Shown: positions 20,811 through 33,098, counted from the stretch's first letter. The stretch is 64,000 bases of DNA from Beta vulgaris subsp. vulgaris (GCF_026745355.1 NC_079205.1:36683545-36747544); one strand, 5' to 3'. The notes: a model not told the origin generated them from the sequence alone. A program made the numbers and translations.

Positions 20811-22119
20811 CACTAGTAGAATAATTGCTTATTGATGCGGTGATATTGCTGCGGTTTTACCCGTACGCAGCAATATATCACGTAAAAAGAAAAAGAAAAA
20901 TATAAAATAACCATATTGTTGCGGTGTCGGCAGAAAACTGCAGCAATATGGTTTAGACGAAATTTTTTTGAAATATTTTGATTATTTGACCAAATATATT
21001 GCTGCGGTTTCTAACAAAAACCGCAACAATATCTAAAAATAATATAAAAAATTATTATTTGAACCTATTGCTACGGTTCCTAAAAGAAACCGCAACAATA
21101 GGGTTTAAAATTGAATAATAATAAAATTCTAGGGTTTTAATTCCTCCTCTCTACCCCTCTCTCATTTCACGCCCTCTTAAGAATTTCTCTCTTCCTCTCT
21201 CTCTCCTCCTCTCTTCCTCTCTCTCTTCAGAGTTCCGATCGTCTTCAACCACGGCCGTTCGCCAGATTCAACGCCCTTCCAGTCATCGGCCGTTCGTCTT
21301 CTCCCTTCGAGTCGTCGGCCGTCGTCCCACGCGAAGTCGTCAGATCAGTCGCTTCAGCCGCCTTCGCCGCGCGTTCCTCCTCTGTACCGCAGATCTCTCT
21401 TCGCCGCAGATCTACTGAAACCCGTTCGTGGCTCGTGGCTTCCTTCGCGAAATCCGGTTCTTCCTTCGCGATTTTTCAGTTTTGTTTTAGATCCACTGAA
21501 ACTCATCTCGTCAGTCGTGGCTCGTGGCTTACTTCGCGAAATCCGGTTCTTCCTTCACGATTTTTCAGTTTTGTTTTAGGATCTTTTTATTTTCAGTTTC
21601 TTTTTTTCAGTTTCTTTTTTGTTTTCGTTGTATTTTTTTGTTATTAGTTATTTAGTTGTAATTCTGTTTTTTTATTTTTGCTTTTTATTTTACTTTTTGA
21701 TTTTTTGTATTATTTATGTAACTAGCTTTTTTATTTTTATATATTAATGAGATTCATATGTCATTTTATTTTAAGTTCATCTGTGAATTTGGTATATAGT
21801 GCATGGGTTAGTGAGCTGATTTTAATATTTCAAATTTTAGTACAAAATGCAAGAAAAAAAATTACTTGTACCAAGACATATTGCTGCGGTTTTGGGTAGG
21901 AACCGCAGCAATATCTTTTATTATTTTAATAAAAAAAAGCATATTGCTGCGGTTTTGGGTAGGAACCGCAGCAATATGTTGTTATATTGTCGCGGTTTAA
22001 AACCGCAGCAATATAATATTATAATTATTACCTATTGCTGCCCCTTAATTGTTGCGCGGCTAAAACCGCTGCAATAGGTCACTTTTTAGCCGCAGCAATA
22101 AACATTTATTCTACTAGTG
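20811..22119 (+). mobile_element. Non-autonomous CACTA element, TSD AGG
   Basis: 1309 bp with terminal inverted repeats CACTAGTAGAATAA...TTATTCTACTAGTG and the 3-bp duplication AGG (20808-20810, 22120-22122). Subterminal regions carry many inverted copies of TTGCTGCGGTTTT / AACCGCAGCAATAT (20840-21110 and 21880-22100). The interior at 21180-21560 is CG-rich, unlike the flanks, with an approximately 86-bp tandem duplication (CGTGGCTCGTGGCTT...TTTTGTTTTAG, copies near 21427 and 21513). No transposase is present. Confidence 0.93.
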
Positions 22120-22122
22120 AGG

Positions 22123-23687
22123 GGGAAAGGAAAGTGTATACCAAAGTTGTGAGCGAAAACCCTTAATTGAACCTCCGCAGAAATCATAAGATCAAGTACC
22201 TAGAAATCAACCTTAATGAATAATAGGAAGTTAACCCTTGGATCACAATTTGCACAAATTTATAAGTTAATATCAAATAAAAAAAATGAATTTCCAAAAT
22301 CTAAAATTAAAAAGAAAAAGAATGGTTAGAAAACTTTGGTTGCTTCCCAGGAATAGCTCATCAAAGCCCTTAGTAGTTTGTCAAATACGTCTGCATGCAT
22401 CTCACAAGAAAGGAATCAAGAAACAAAATAAAATGTAAAATAAATTCGTTCTAATTTTTAACTAAGACTTGCAAAAAGAAAAATCAAAGAAAAAGTTATA
22501 TTCACAAGAGAAGGAAGAAAAAGAAAATTTATTAGTCTTTTTACATGACCCAATAGGTTGGGAAAAAATCGAATGTACATTGATTACATGATCACATAAG
22601 TCATTTAAAAAGGGAGAAATAAGGAATGATGGAGGATATAATATAGGGAAAGAAGGAATGAAGTCAAGTTTTTGAGAGAAAGGAACATGAAACTCAAAAA
22701 CAGTACGTGGAACCAATAAATAGTCATGAATCACCTCACTCTCATTGATAGACTTCTCCAAGGTAGACTTCTTCCTCCTTTAAAATATGCATCACATTGA
22801 TTTTTCCTATAATTTGAACATCAATCCCATAACACTCATATTATATCCAACCCGCATCATCATCATAAATATACATTTGCGGATGAGAATTTTGAGTAGA
22901 ACAATCAAACTCATATTCAGGTGAGGGGTTAAAATCATTCACTAATATCATATCACACAAAGAAATAGCATGAGAAGTAGAGTGACAATTCGAAGAATAA
23001 TAAGTTGTTGTAATTCACCTACCGGGTTGTGGGGTTGGTCTAGTAGATAAAGACATATCTCACTCATAGTTATTCTTAGTCAATTACTCAATTAAATCCC
23101 AACAATAATATGGTGATTTTTCTAAAAAAAATCCATTAGACATAGAATCAAACACCACCCTAGTTTCTTCAATTAAACCCTCAAAAATCACTAGGCACAA
23201 CAATGGTTAGGACCAACAAAATTGCCGATATGATAGATACAAAACTGATGCTTATTCTTTACATTAAAAAATATAATTGACGTGAATAACTGATTGATAA
23301 TTTATTTCAAATTTTTTAGCTTAGACATCCATTGGTGAATAATGATAGGAACAACGGTTGAGGTAGGATAATGTAATATCAAATTTTTATAACTATTTTA
23401 TGAAATTTGTTTTATTATAATAAGATTTTATAAATATAAAATTCTAAAAAATAGAATATAATAGTAATAATCATATTTTTATTTATGGAAATTTGTTTTA
23501 TTATACCATATTCTTTTATATCATTCAAAAGAAAATATATATATATATATAATTTGAAAAATTACTAAAAGAAAATCAGATTTTATTTTATCAGCTTTTT
23601 CGTTCAAAAAGAAAAATAGAGAGAAAAAAATTATGAAATTATAACTTGATTTGGTTTTGGGAAAGTTTTTTTTTTTTTAAATACTTA
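22123..23687. other. AT-rich transposon-derived spacer
   Basis: No gene is recognised. The words at 22335-22400 (TTTGGTTGCTTCCCAGGAATAGCTC) resemble the antisense of the region near the 3' end of plant gypsy elements, so this may be part of the gypsy copy on either side of the CACTA insertion. 23630-23690 has a T tract. Confidence 0.35.
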
Positions 23688-23946
23688 TTCCCTCCATTTC
23701 ATATGAATCTGCACACTTTGACATTTTATACTATCCACAAATTTCACTATGACCATCATTTGTGATTTATACGTAGATGAAAATATAGTCACGTGGGATC
23801 TTGTCAGATTCAACATAACATGTATTTTATTAATATGTACTTTTTATAATTTTTACAAATACAAAACTAAAGATATATGTCCTCAAATTTTTACATTGGC
23901 ATGCGTGAAAAGTGTAAGTGTGTAGATTAAAATGAAACGGGCAGAG
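23688..23946. mobile_element. Stowaway MITE, 259 bp
   Basis: Same family and exact length as 8167-8425. The ends are TTCCCTCCATTTCAT and ATGAAACGGGCAGAG, slightly decayed, with TA flanks (23686-23687, 23947-23948). Confidence 0.9.
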
Positions 23947-23948
23947 TA

Positions 23949-25440
23949 TCTTTTAGTGAAAACTCTAGATTTACATACATATATATAACCCCAAACATCC
24001 CAAAATCCCCACGTAATTCACTTTCTTCACTCTTTGGTAAGCTCTGAATTTCAGATCTAAAATCCACCATTGTTGTATTTCGAAAGTTTTAAAAGAAAAA
24101 AAAAATTAATTACAACTAATACTACGCCGTCGTCGGTGAATTCGCCAGAATACTGATGCTAGCCACTAGCCAGTCGGACCTTATCTTTTCTTCTTCCTTC
24201 TTCTTCCTTCTTCTTTTTCTTTCTTCTTTCCGTATTTTCCTCTGGTTTCTCGTGTTTACAAATCTTAAAGTTCCTATTCTTATGCCATCAAATTTGCTTT
24301 AACAAAGGAAAATAATGTTTTTTCAAAAAAAACAAAAGGAAATGGATGATTTGTCCCATGTGTACAGCAAGTTGAGTTGTGACTTGCTGTCAAAATCAAT
24401 GAATATTTTCTTTCTTGAAAAATAAAGAAAAGGAAAAAGAATTGAAAAAGCTGTTTTGCATAACTTGTGCATGGTGGTGTCAGAAACAGATCTGACTGTT
24501 GGGTCAACCTGATTCTGACCTGACTTGAACCTGGTTCGACCTGTGAGGGTCAGTCCTCAGATCTGACCAAAACCTGACCTGGGATTACCTAGAGCTGACC
24601 GGCACCTGACAATATTATAGGCTGACCTGACCAGACAGACCTGCATTCAAACTTGAACCCGACCGTACTCAACCAGCTATTACTAAAATTCAATTATTTT
24701 TTTATATCTACAAAATTATTTAAATATTTTATTTTTATCTTTTACTAAATATATAATATATCATTCCTTTTATCACTATTTATAAGTTGGTATTATTTAG
24801 AATTATATATTTTAATAACATGACATCACTAGTAATAGTAGAGTAATATCACTGGTAAATCATTAGTAGAAACTGCAACAAATCATACGAATTTTTTTTT
24901 TAAGATAATTGTATCTTTATTATTAAATTTGAAGAAAATGAAATCATAGTTTAAAGGATACGAAAATCTTGATTGTGATATATTGAGTAATACGAACTTG
25001 AATATTTTTTTTCATTAGAAAATTGAAAGAATGACAAAGGTACAACTTAAAAGAAAAAAAAAATTCCAGAATAATTGAGACAAAATTGAGCAGAAAACTC
25101 TATCATAGATCTCACAAAACGCTAATTCAACACAAAAAACTAATTCAACACAACATAAGTATATAGAAATCAACAAATGAAATTACAAATCAAAAACGGA
25201 AAACTCTCGTGTAGGCTACAACCACCACTGACTCCGGCGAGATCTTCGGTCAACAAACCTTCATCGAGATCTTCGCTTGTTCAAATCAAGATTTGAGATG
25301 AAGTTTTGCTTGAACCTTCGCATTTCCAGATCTTCGATCTTTTGAGTTCGATAAGATCTTCGATCTTGGCCTCCAGCGAGAGATTCGGTTAGCAAGATCT
25401 CCACAGAGATTTTCGCTCTGCAATCTCCTAACAACATCAT
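23949..25440. other. Spacer with promoter-like and repeat-like stretches
   Basis: 23960-24260 has TATATATAACC followed by a CT-rich leader-like block (TTCTTCTTCCTTC), with no clear ORF. 24500-24670 is a degenerate series of GACCTGACC / CCTGACCTG words, also seen in reverse sense at 34930-35100. 25200-25440 is CG-richer (CTCCGGCGAGATCTTCGG repeated in variants, AGATCTTCG) and may be part of the unit carrying the MsrA fragment. Confidence 0.4.
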
Positions 25441-25443
25441 TAT

Positions 25444-25653
25444 CTATACAGATTCAGCGTGATCGGCCAAGCTGCGGAACTCAGAATTAAGCTTAGTGCC
25501 ACCAAAGTATCCGACAGTGGTGCAAACGACACCTTTTAAGCAACCGAAGACAACTTCAAATCTCCAGAAACAACCGAGTGCAAAAACGATTGTTTTTAAG
25601 AGTTGGGAAACGGGAGGTGTCACTTCTAGGAATCGAATACTGGTCGTCGGCGA
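25444..25653 (-). pseudogene. Fragment of peptide methionine sulfoxide reductase A
   Basis: The minus-strand frame ends at TAG 25446-25444 and is preceded by a stop at 25654-25656, giving 69 codons without a start Met. It contains TIVFALGCFWRFEVVFGC, including the GCFW active-site motif of MsrA whose Cys attacks methionine sulfoxide, then VGYFGGTKLN and FRSLADHAESV as in plant MsrA N-terminal regions. The frame stops where the family continues. GAATCT|GTATAG could be a splice donor there, but no further MsrA exons were found on either side. The most likely reading is a captured or truncated gene piece. A LINE is inserted 106 bases upstream. Confidence 0.75.
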
Positions 25654-25759
25654 CTAAATAAAATTTTCGGTGATGATGAGAATCAGAAATTGATGAGAGA
25701 GACTCATCGATAGTGATCATCGTAAAGTGAGGGAGTTTAAAGAGAAAGAAGATCTGAAG

Positions 25760-27603
25760 TCATAATATAATGGTGATACAAGACTTGGTCAAGCACTATG
25801 GTAGAAAACAGACACAGCCAGGGTGTTTGTTAAAAATTGATTTGCAAAAAGCCTATGACACTGTTAATTGGAAGTTTCTAGGAGAGATGCTTGCATCTCT
25901 AGGGTTCCCTCTGCAATTTAGGCTGCTGGTTATGGAGTGTGTTATAACACCCAAATTTTCCCTGATGATTAATGGAGTAATGGAAGGCTATTTCAGTTCC
26001 ACTAGAGGTTTGAGGCAAGGGGATCCTATCTCCCCCCCCCCCTTCTCTTTATGTTGTGTATGGAATACCTATCTCGAACATTGACTAAAATGGGAGAGAT
26101 AGAGCAATTTCACTATCATGCTAGATGCAAGGAAACCAAACTCACATATATGTGCTTTGCTGACGATTTGGTTATGTGTTGTAGAGGAGATTATGCATCC
26201 ACTTATCTTCTGTTGAGAGCCTTCAAGCTATTCTCTATAACCACTGGCTTGCAAGCAAATGTTTATAAGTCTGCAATATATACATGTGGAATGAATTAGA
26301 GAGAGCAACAAAGAATTGTGGATATTTTTGGCTTCACTCATCAACAGATGTCATTTAAGTACCTAGGGGTTCCAATATGTGCAAAAAGGATAAATGTGAC
26401 TCAATGTGAAGTGCTGGTAGAAAAGATGATAGCCAAGATTAGAGTGTGGAGCTCTAGGAACTTATCATATACTGCTAGAGTCCAGCTAGTCAATGCAGTA
26501 TTGATGAGTATCCATCAATATTGGGCTCAGGTATTTATATTACCTCAACATGTGCTCAAAAGAATTACACAAATCTGTAGATCATTTCTATGGAGTGGGC
26601 AATACTTCACTCTTAAATCTGGCAATATTGCTTGGGAGAAAGTATACACTCCTAAGAATGTAGGAGGCCTGGGTTTCAGAGATGTGTTTAAGTGGAATAT
26701 AGCATGTCTTGGTAGATATGTGTGGGCTATATCTACTAAACAGGATAGTGTGTGGCTCAAATGGGTACATTCAATGTATCTCAAAAGGGGAGATTGGTGG
26801 GATTATACTCCTACAGCAAGCTCAAGTTGGTATTGGAGGAAGCTTTGCCAGGTTAAGGAAAAACTGAAGCAATTATTCACTCAAGCTGATTTCAGGAGCA
26901 TGAGGCACTATTCAGTGAAGAAAGTGTATGAAGCATTGATGAGTGAGAAAGAAAGAGTTCACTGGGATAGAGTAGTATGGAACAGGATGAATCTCCCTAA
27001 ACATAGATTCATCATCTGGTTGGCTATACAAGGTAAATTACAGACAATAGCAAAATTGGCTGTGATGGGTGTAAGTAACACTGATTCTTGTCTACTGTGT
27101 GCTAGACATAAAGAAGATCACCAAAATCTTTCCTTTAAGTGTCATTTCAGTCTAGCTTGTTTGAACTATTTTAAGGATTGGATGCACTGCTCAGCACAAA
27201 CAGAGGAATTACAGCATCTACTTAGATGGATACAAAATAGTAGAAGAACTAAATTTCAGAAGCATGTCTATATAACTGGGGTTGCTGCTATGGTCTATAT
27301 GATATGGCAGAGTAGGAATAAAGTATATTGGGAACAATGTGCTCCAAATATCAGTACAGTTTGCAAACAAGTGATTAGTATTGTAAAAGCCGGAGTGAGG
27401 GTTGTATTACCTAAAAATATCTCTAGGATAGATGGGGAATGGTTCCTTAGTCTGTAATGGTTGTATACCTGTAGTAGTGCCTTTCTAAGGGTGAGGGGGT
27501 CCAACCTAGTTGGTTTGCCTCCCCTTTGATGGGTTTTGATTGTAAAACGATGTTTTATATATAATGCTCTCATTTGCTTAGCAAAAAAAAAAAAAAAAAA
27601 AAA
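25760..27603 (+). mobile_element. 5'-truncated LINE with TSD
   Basis: It covers the RT from the middle of the domain to the poly(A) (about 27582-27606). KIDLQKAYDTVNW, GLRQGDPIS, the catalytic CFADDLVMCC, and the zinc-binding C-terminal half (CLLCARHKEDHQNLSFKCHF) are visible. The duplication AAAGAAGATCTGAAG flanks it at 25745-25759 and 27604-27618. There is a frame change at a run of ten C residues (about 26033-26042) and a stop at 26297-26299; 26318-27457 is open for 379 codons. No RNase H domain, as in the LINE at 28269, so probably the same family. Confidence 0.9.
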
Positions 27604-27618
27604 AAAGAAGATCTGAAG

Positions 27619-27913
27619 CAATGGAATTGAAGGATAATAGTTTTAGAGAATGAGAGAAGGAAATGGAGGTGGGAAGATGAGAGATTGAGAGGGGTGGGGA
27701 TTAGGTTTTAGAGAGGATAGATGGAAGAGAGACTAGAGAAATGAAAATGGATTTGAGAGATTGATGGTTAATTAGAGTTTGATCCTTCTTAAATCAAAGT
27801 GTTCTAATTCATGATCCATGATATTATTTCTTGACCAATAGGAAAAGAGAATGCTCTAACACATAGATTGATGACCTAGCACACATGATTGATAATCTTA
27901 TATTCTTATAAGT
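27619..27913. other. Spacer, AG-rich
   Basis: The right half of the LINE target region. GAGA-rich on the plus strand (CT-rich on minus), it could be an upstream leader on the minus strand for the unit carrying the MsrA fragment. No ORF of note. Confidence 0.35.
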
Positions 27914-27915
27914 TA

Positions 27916-28232
27916 CTCCCTCCGTTTCCTAAAGATCTTCCCACTTACTGTTCCTACAGATACCAAGGAAAATCAAGTTGTGTGGGGCATGGTGTGAGTA
28001 AAGTAGGAAAGAGAAAGGGGTTAAGATAAATAAACAAATAAAAAGGGGTTAAAGTAGGAGAGAGAAAGGGAGTAAAATTGAATCAATAATGTAATGGTGG
28101 ACCATATGATAGTGACATGAGAGGGTAAATAGGGAAATTTGTTTTGCCAAATAAGGAATAAAGCAAAAGAGGGAAGTCTTTTGGAAACACCCTTAAACGG
28201 AAAGAGGGAAGATCTTTAGGAAACGGAGGGAG
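27916..28232. mobile_element. Stowaway-type MITE with perfect 26-bp inverted repeats
   Basis: It begins CTCCCTCCGTTTCCTAAAG with ATCTTCC following, and ends with the exact reverse complement. It is 317 bp and flanked by TA (27914-27915, 28233-28234). Internal words (GGTTAAAGTAGGAGAGAGAAAG) show internal duplication. A different subfamily from the 259-bp copies. Confidence 0.9.
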
Positions 28233-28472
28233 TATAATCTTACTAATTATTGTCTTGGTTTAGTAACTTTTTTTTTTTTTTTGGAAATTCAAAATTGTTA
28301 TTGATAACCAAAAAAAGAGTATTACAAACACCAATTCTCCAACTTCAGAGCATAAAAGCATCAGTATCCAACCTTACCCACCTTCTAGGAAGGGTTGTAA
28401 GGTAGACCCTTCATGTGCTTCCCTGAAGGTACAACTAAACCAAGATAACAGCCAATTAAAGCAAACTACAAA

Positions 28473-31400
28473 TTATCTACATAGTTGAACTTTCATGGAA
28501 TCAGGAATTCTACAAGCTACATTGAATATAATTAAGTCCATAATTTGATCAGGTAACTTGTGATTGCCTTCAAATACTTGATGGTTCCTTTGCATCCAAA
28601 TGTTGTAGATTGCTTCAGCAAATAGCATGCTATATAATTGGTTCTTATTGTTCTTCTTCCTGCACTTACTAGCTGCTATAGAGATTTCATCTAGGAAAGC
28701 CATAGGCCTTCTAGCTATACCCAAGATAGTCAAACATTTCATCCAGATATCAGTAGAGAAGGGACAGTTGAAAAATAGATGTTGAATATCTTCTTCTGCA
28801 TCATTACAAAGCACACAAGTGGTATCACTGATCATATTCCATTGAGCAAGCCTACTCTTGGTAGCAAGTCTGCCCAGTACAACCAACCAAGTGATAAATA
28901 GGCTTCTTGGGGAAGCCTTGTTGTTGCATAGTAACCTCTTCCACCTTACTTGGGTAATAGGTTCTCTAAGATCTTTATAGAATTTGCTAATAGAGAACTT
29001 CCCATTGTGCTCATAATCATGAAGTTTAGTGCCATTATCAAAGCAAGATCTGCAATTCATGATTTTTTTAAGAACCCAAGACATACCAGCAGGAATTCTC
29101 ATGTTCCAAACATTGTTACTCTTGATATAATAAGAGTGAATCCATTGGATCCAGAGCTTGTCCTGTTTTAAAGCAATAGCCCAAAAGTGTTTAGCTATGG
29201 CTGCTTTGTTCCAGTTCTCCAGGTTGATGAAGTTAAGACCTCCTCCAGTTTTAGGATAACATGTTTGCTCCCATGAAACTAGAGTCTTCCTTGAAAGAGA
29301 GTCTTTACCTGTCCAAAGAAAGGATCTGCAAAGGCTTTGAATTTCTTTTATAATCTTCTTAGGAAGAAGGAAGATTTGACACCAGTACACCTGCATACTT
29401 AATAAAACAGATTGCACCAATTGAGCTCTGCCAGCATAAGATAGAAGTTTAGCAGCCCAGACTTTAGTTCTTGCCATGATTTTCTCAATCAATGGTTTAC
29501 AAGTAACATAAGAAAGCTTCTTTGTGGATAAGGGAACTCCAAGGTATCTGAAAGGGAATTCCCCTTTAGGTATCATAACAACCTCTTCAATTTCCTTTAT
29601 AGTGTCATTCCTAACTCCCCCAATGTAGATATTACTTTTCTGCAGATTAGCCTCAAGACCTGAAGCTTTTGAGAACTTATTGAAAGCATTCATTAATTCA
29701 GTTATAGATTCAAGATCTCCTCTACAAAACATCAACAAATCGTCAGCAAACATCATATGAGTAATAGCAAATCTAGAGCATTTAGGATAAAAGTGAAATT
29801 TATGATTTTCTTTCAAGGTACTAAGGCATCTAGATAAGTATTCCATACCAATAGCAAACAAGAAGGGAGAGAGAGGATCTCCCGCTTAGATTTTTTTGCA
29901 TAAAAGGGAGGGCAAGGTTTACCATTAAGTAACACAGAATATGAAACTGTAGTAACACAAGCCATAATCCATTGAGTAAAAATCTGAGGGAATCCTAATT
30001 CAATAAGCATACTATGAAGGAAAGGCCATTCTATGGAATCATAAGCTTTTTTAAGATCTACCTTTATTGTGCATCTAGGAGAAACACCTTTCCTAGTATA
30101 ACCTTTGATGAGGTCAGTAGCAAGAAGAATATTATCAGTAATGCTCCTACCTGGAATGAAACCTGCCTGAGCAGTATCAAACAATACTACCAATAACATC
30201 ATGCAATCTATGAGTCAAAACTTTAGCAATAAGTTTATAAATCATAGTGCAACAAGCAATGGGTCTAAAATCACTAGCATGAGTAGGATTAGTGACTTTA
30301 GGAACCAAAGTTACAGAAGCTATGTTCACTTTGTCTTCCATATGACCTGTTTCAAAAAAATTTTAGACAGCAGCATATATGTCAGGTTTAATATAATGCC
30401 AAGTTTCTTTAAAGAAATTCCCATTAAACCCATCAAGCCCAGGGGCTTTGTTACCATCAATGCTAAATAAAGCCTTATCAATTTCAAGAATAGAAACAGG
30501 AGCACATAATCTTTGTCTGGCAGTAGGACTAAGAGTAGACCCCTTCCTAATAACAGGTAGATCAATACCAGGGATCTCTGGATTACACTTGCCCATTAGG
30601 TTTTTATAGAACTGATTCAACTCATACTGAATCTCTTGTTCTTTCTCCAGTTTGTCACCAGTGATAGAATAAAGGACATCAATAGAATTCCTAGCATGTC
30701 TTTCCTTCATAGCTGCAAAAAAAACTTTGCTGTTAGAATCCCTTGATTTTAACCAATTTATTCTAGATTTTTGTTTAAGGATGCTTTCTTCTATTTGCAA
30801 CCATTTCCTGAGGTTTTGAAGATCTTGTTGCTCTTGATCATGAAGGCTGGAGTTGAACTGGTCTTCATGAATTTGGAATTGAGTCATATTTAAATTCCTC
30901 CTAGCTTCTTCAATTTTCTTTGTGATGTTATTATAGTGATTGAGCTGAAGATACTTCAGATGTTTACTGACATTCTTCAGTTTCTCCCAGATGTCAGATA
31001 GAGTACTAGCAGCTCCATTCAGCCTCCAAGTGGTAGAAACAATTTCATGAAACTGTGGGTGCTTCATAAGATGGTTAAAAAACTTGAAAGGCCTTCCCCC
31101 ATGAGAGGTATCATTAGTGAGTCTAATCATGAGAGGATTATGATCTGAAATAGACTGATTTTTCACTTCAACAGATACATGAGTATGATTAGTTAACCAT
31201 AAAGTATTGCATAAACACCTATCAATTCGACTATAAATCCTATCATCTCCAAATCTCTTATTAGTCCAAGTAAAAAAATCTCCAATCCCTTTAACTTCAA
31301 GTAAAGAGGAATTGTCAAGAAGTTGATTAAAATCATAGGTCTCAGCATTAGAAACAGCAATACCATTAATTCTATCTTCACTTCTTAGAATTGAGTTAAA

Positions 31401-31824
31401 ATCTCCCATAGCTATCCAGTCAATCAAGATACTATGATCCAAGTTTAGCAAAGTATTCCAAAGAGGTTTTCTAGTATCAATGCTATGAAGTCCATAAACA
31501 GCAGAGAATAACATTTTAGAGTTAGAGTTTTTAGCTGTAACCATAGTATGAATAATCTGCTCAGAAGTAAGGATAACATCAACAGTAATCAAGTTAGGAT
31601 TCCAAGCCATCCAAATCCTACCTTTAGGACTATAAGTATAATTATCAATCCATTTCCAACATCTACCAAATTTCTGCTGAATTCTATCTTTATTATTACT
31701 TTTAACCCTTGTTTCAAGCCAAAGCAAATAAAGTAATTTTATTTCTATTAAGGAAAGAAATTACCTCCTTTACCTTGAGAGGGTCATTTAGACCTCTCAC
31801 GTTCCAAGTGCAAGCAACTATCAT
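28473..31824 (-). pseudogene. LINE ORF2 (endonuclease-reverse transcriptase), frameshifted
   Basis: It starts at ATG 31824-31822, overlapping the ORF1 stop. An AP-type endonuclease begins MIVACTWNVRGLND and includes MGDFNSIL and the SDHNPL motif (about 31150). RT contains DLKKAYDSIEW, FADDLLMFCRG (the catalytic DD, about 29720) and the palm GVPLSTKK region. A zinc-binding C-terminal half (CVLCNDAEEDIQHLFFNC) ends at about 28473. Breaks are a frame change in the endonuclease N terminus (about 31750), an in-frame TAA at about 30360, a frame change near 30190, and another near 29870 that destroys the GLRQGDPLSP region. No RNase H domain. It cannot act on its own as is. Confidence 0.9.
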
Positions 31825-33098
31825 GATAAATAAGGGTTTTCACCCGCAATTTCATCATTGTTTTCCTCATCTGGATCTTCACCTTGTTCCTCAAGAAGAA
31901 ATTCTTCATAGTTGTCAGTACAAGGAACAATAACCCTCTTCCCTTTGTTCTTCCTAGTCACCATCTTCCATTGGTGAATAATTGGTTGAATAGGTGTAGT
32001 AATGTTACTAGAAGGGTTAGAGGACCCTTTTTCCACCTCAGTAACAGGTTGTCCTTGTTTTCCCACTTCATCTTTGTCCCCAGGAGGAGGATCAATGATG
32101 GTGATGTCTGTAGCTACTGCATTTACTTTGGGAACCCATTTCTGAACCACTTTAGGTTTTTGTTGTGGTTTGAACTGCTTCTCTCCACAAGTATGCCCAA
32201 TTTTTTGGCATTTCTGACAAAAGGGAGGCCACCAGTCATATTTAACCTCTTGCCTGATGGTCTTTCCATTAGCATCCTCCACCAAAATGAATTGAGTCTT
32301 ATCCTTAGTGACATCAATTTCAACCAAAATCCGAGCAAAGGAGATACGCATTTGCTTTGAAGTGCATTCATCAGCATACAATGGTATCCCAAGCAAGCTA
32401 CCAATTCTACTGAGAGAATCAGGGCTCCAGCAATTTAAGGGGAGATTAGGTAACTTAACCCATATTGGAATAATTTTTAAAACTTCCTCCTTAAAGCTAA
32501 AATCTGGTGTCCAAGGCTTTACAATCATAGGTCGATTGTAAAAGCTATGAGGCCCAGCATATAGCACTTCATTCCGATCATCAATGGATTCAAATTTTAT
32601 CACAAAGAAACCATCATCATGTAAGAAAATTTTTGGTTTAGAAACAAAGTTCCAGTCTTGTTCTATAAATCTCATCAAAGCACCTATAGTAGGAGTATTA
32701 CCCACTATGTATACAACTAAAGAAGTAGCCCAGATTTCTGATAATTTATCCGTTTCAGATTTATCTAAACAAGCAACCGCAATCCCATCTTTGATTGTTG
32801 GTGCTACAAAATTTAGAGTAGTACCTTTAGCTATAAGTCTATTGCTTTTGAACAAAGTGTTCCATGTAGAATCATTCTCTTTGTTCATTTGTATTTCAGA
32901 TGGAGGATGTTCTGGTTCTTCAATCTCTGCCATAGAAGTTCGAGGTTCTCTTGAAGGTGTCGTTGTTTGAATCGCATTCAAAGCTGCTTGTAATCCTATT
33001 GAAGATGTTTCCACATTTGATTGTGTTTGATTAGCCTTAGTGTTACTCTCCAGAACAACTGATGAAGGTTCAGAAGGAGTTTTCTTCTTCCTAGCCAT
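31821..33098 (-). CDS. LINE ORF1 (RNA-binding gag-like protein)
   Basis: 425 codons from ATG at 33098 to TGA at 31821-31823. The N-terminal third is low complexity. Residues about 120-260 resemble the DUF4283 RNA-binding-like region of plant LINE ORF1 (SLVVYIVGN, ARILVEIDV). A zinc knuckle, CQKCQKIGHTC (about residue 295), follows in PPFCQKCQ context. ORF1 proteins coat LINE RNA for retrotransposition. The frame is intact, unlike ORF2. Confidence 0.88.
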   Translation of the reverse strand: MARKKKTPSEPSSVVLESNTKANQTQSNVETSSIGLQAALNAIQTTTPSREPRTSMAEIEEPEHPPSEIQMNKENDSTWNTLFKSNRLIAKGTTLNFVAPTIKDGIAVACLDKSETDKLSEIWATSLVVYIVGNTPTIGALMRFIEQDWNFVSKPKIFLHDDGFFVIKFESIDDRNEVLYAGPHSFYNRPMIVKPWTPDFSFKEEVLKIIPIWVKLPNLPLNCWSPDSLSRIGSLLGIPLYADECTSKQMRISFARILVEIDVTKDKTQFILVEDANGKTIRQEVKYDWWPPFCQKCQKIGHTCGEKQFKPQQKPKVVQKWVPKVNAVATDITIIDPPPGDKDEVGKQGQPVTEVEKGSSNPSSNITTPIQPIIHQWKMVTRKNKGKRVIVPCTDNYEEFLLEEQGEDPDEENNDEIAGENPYLS

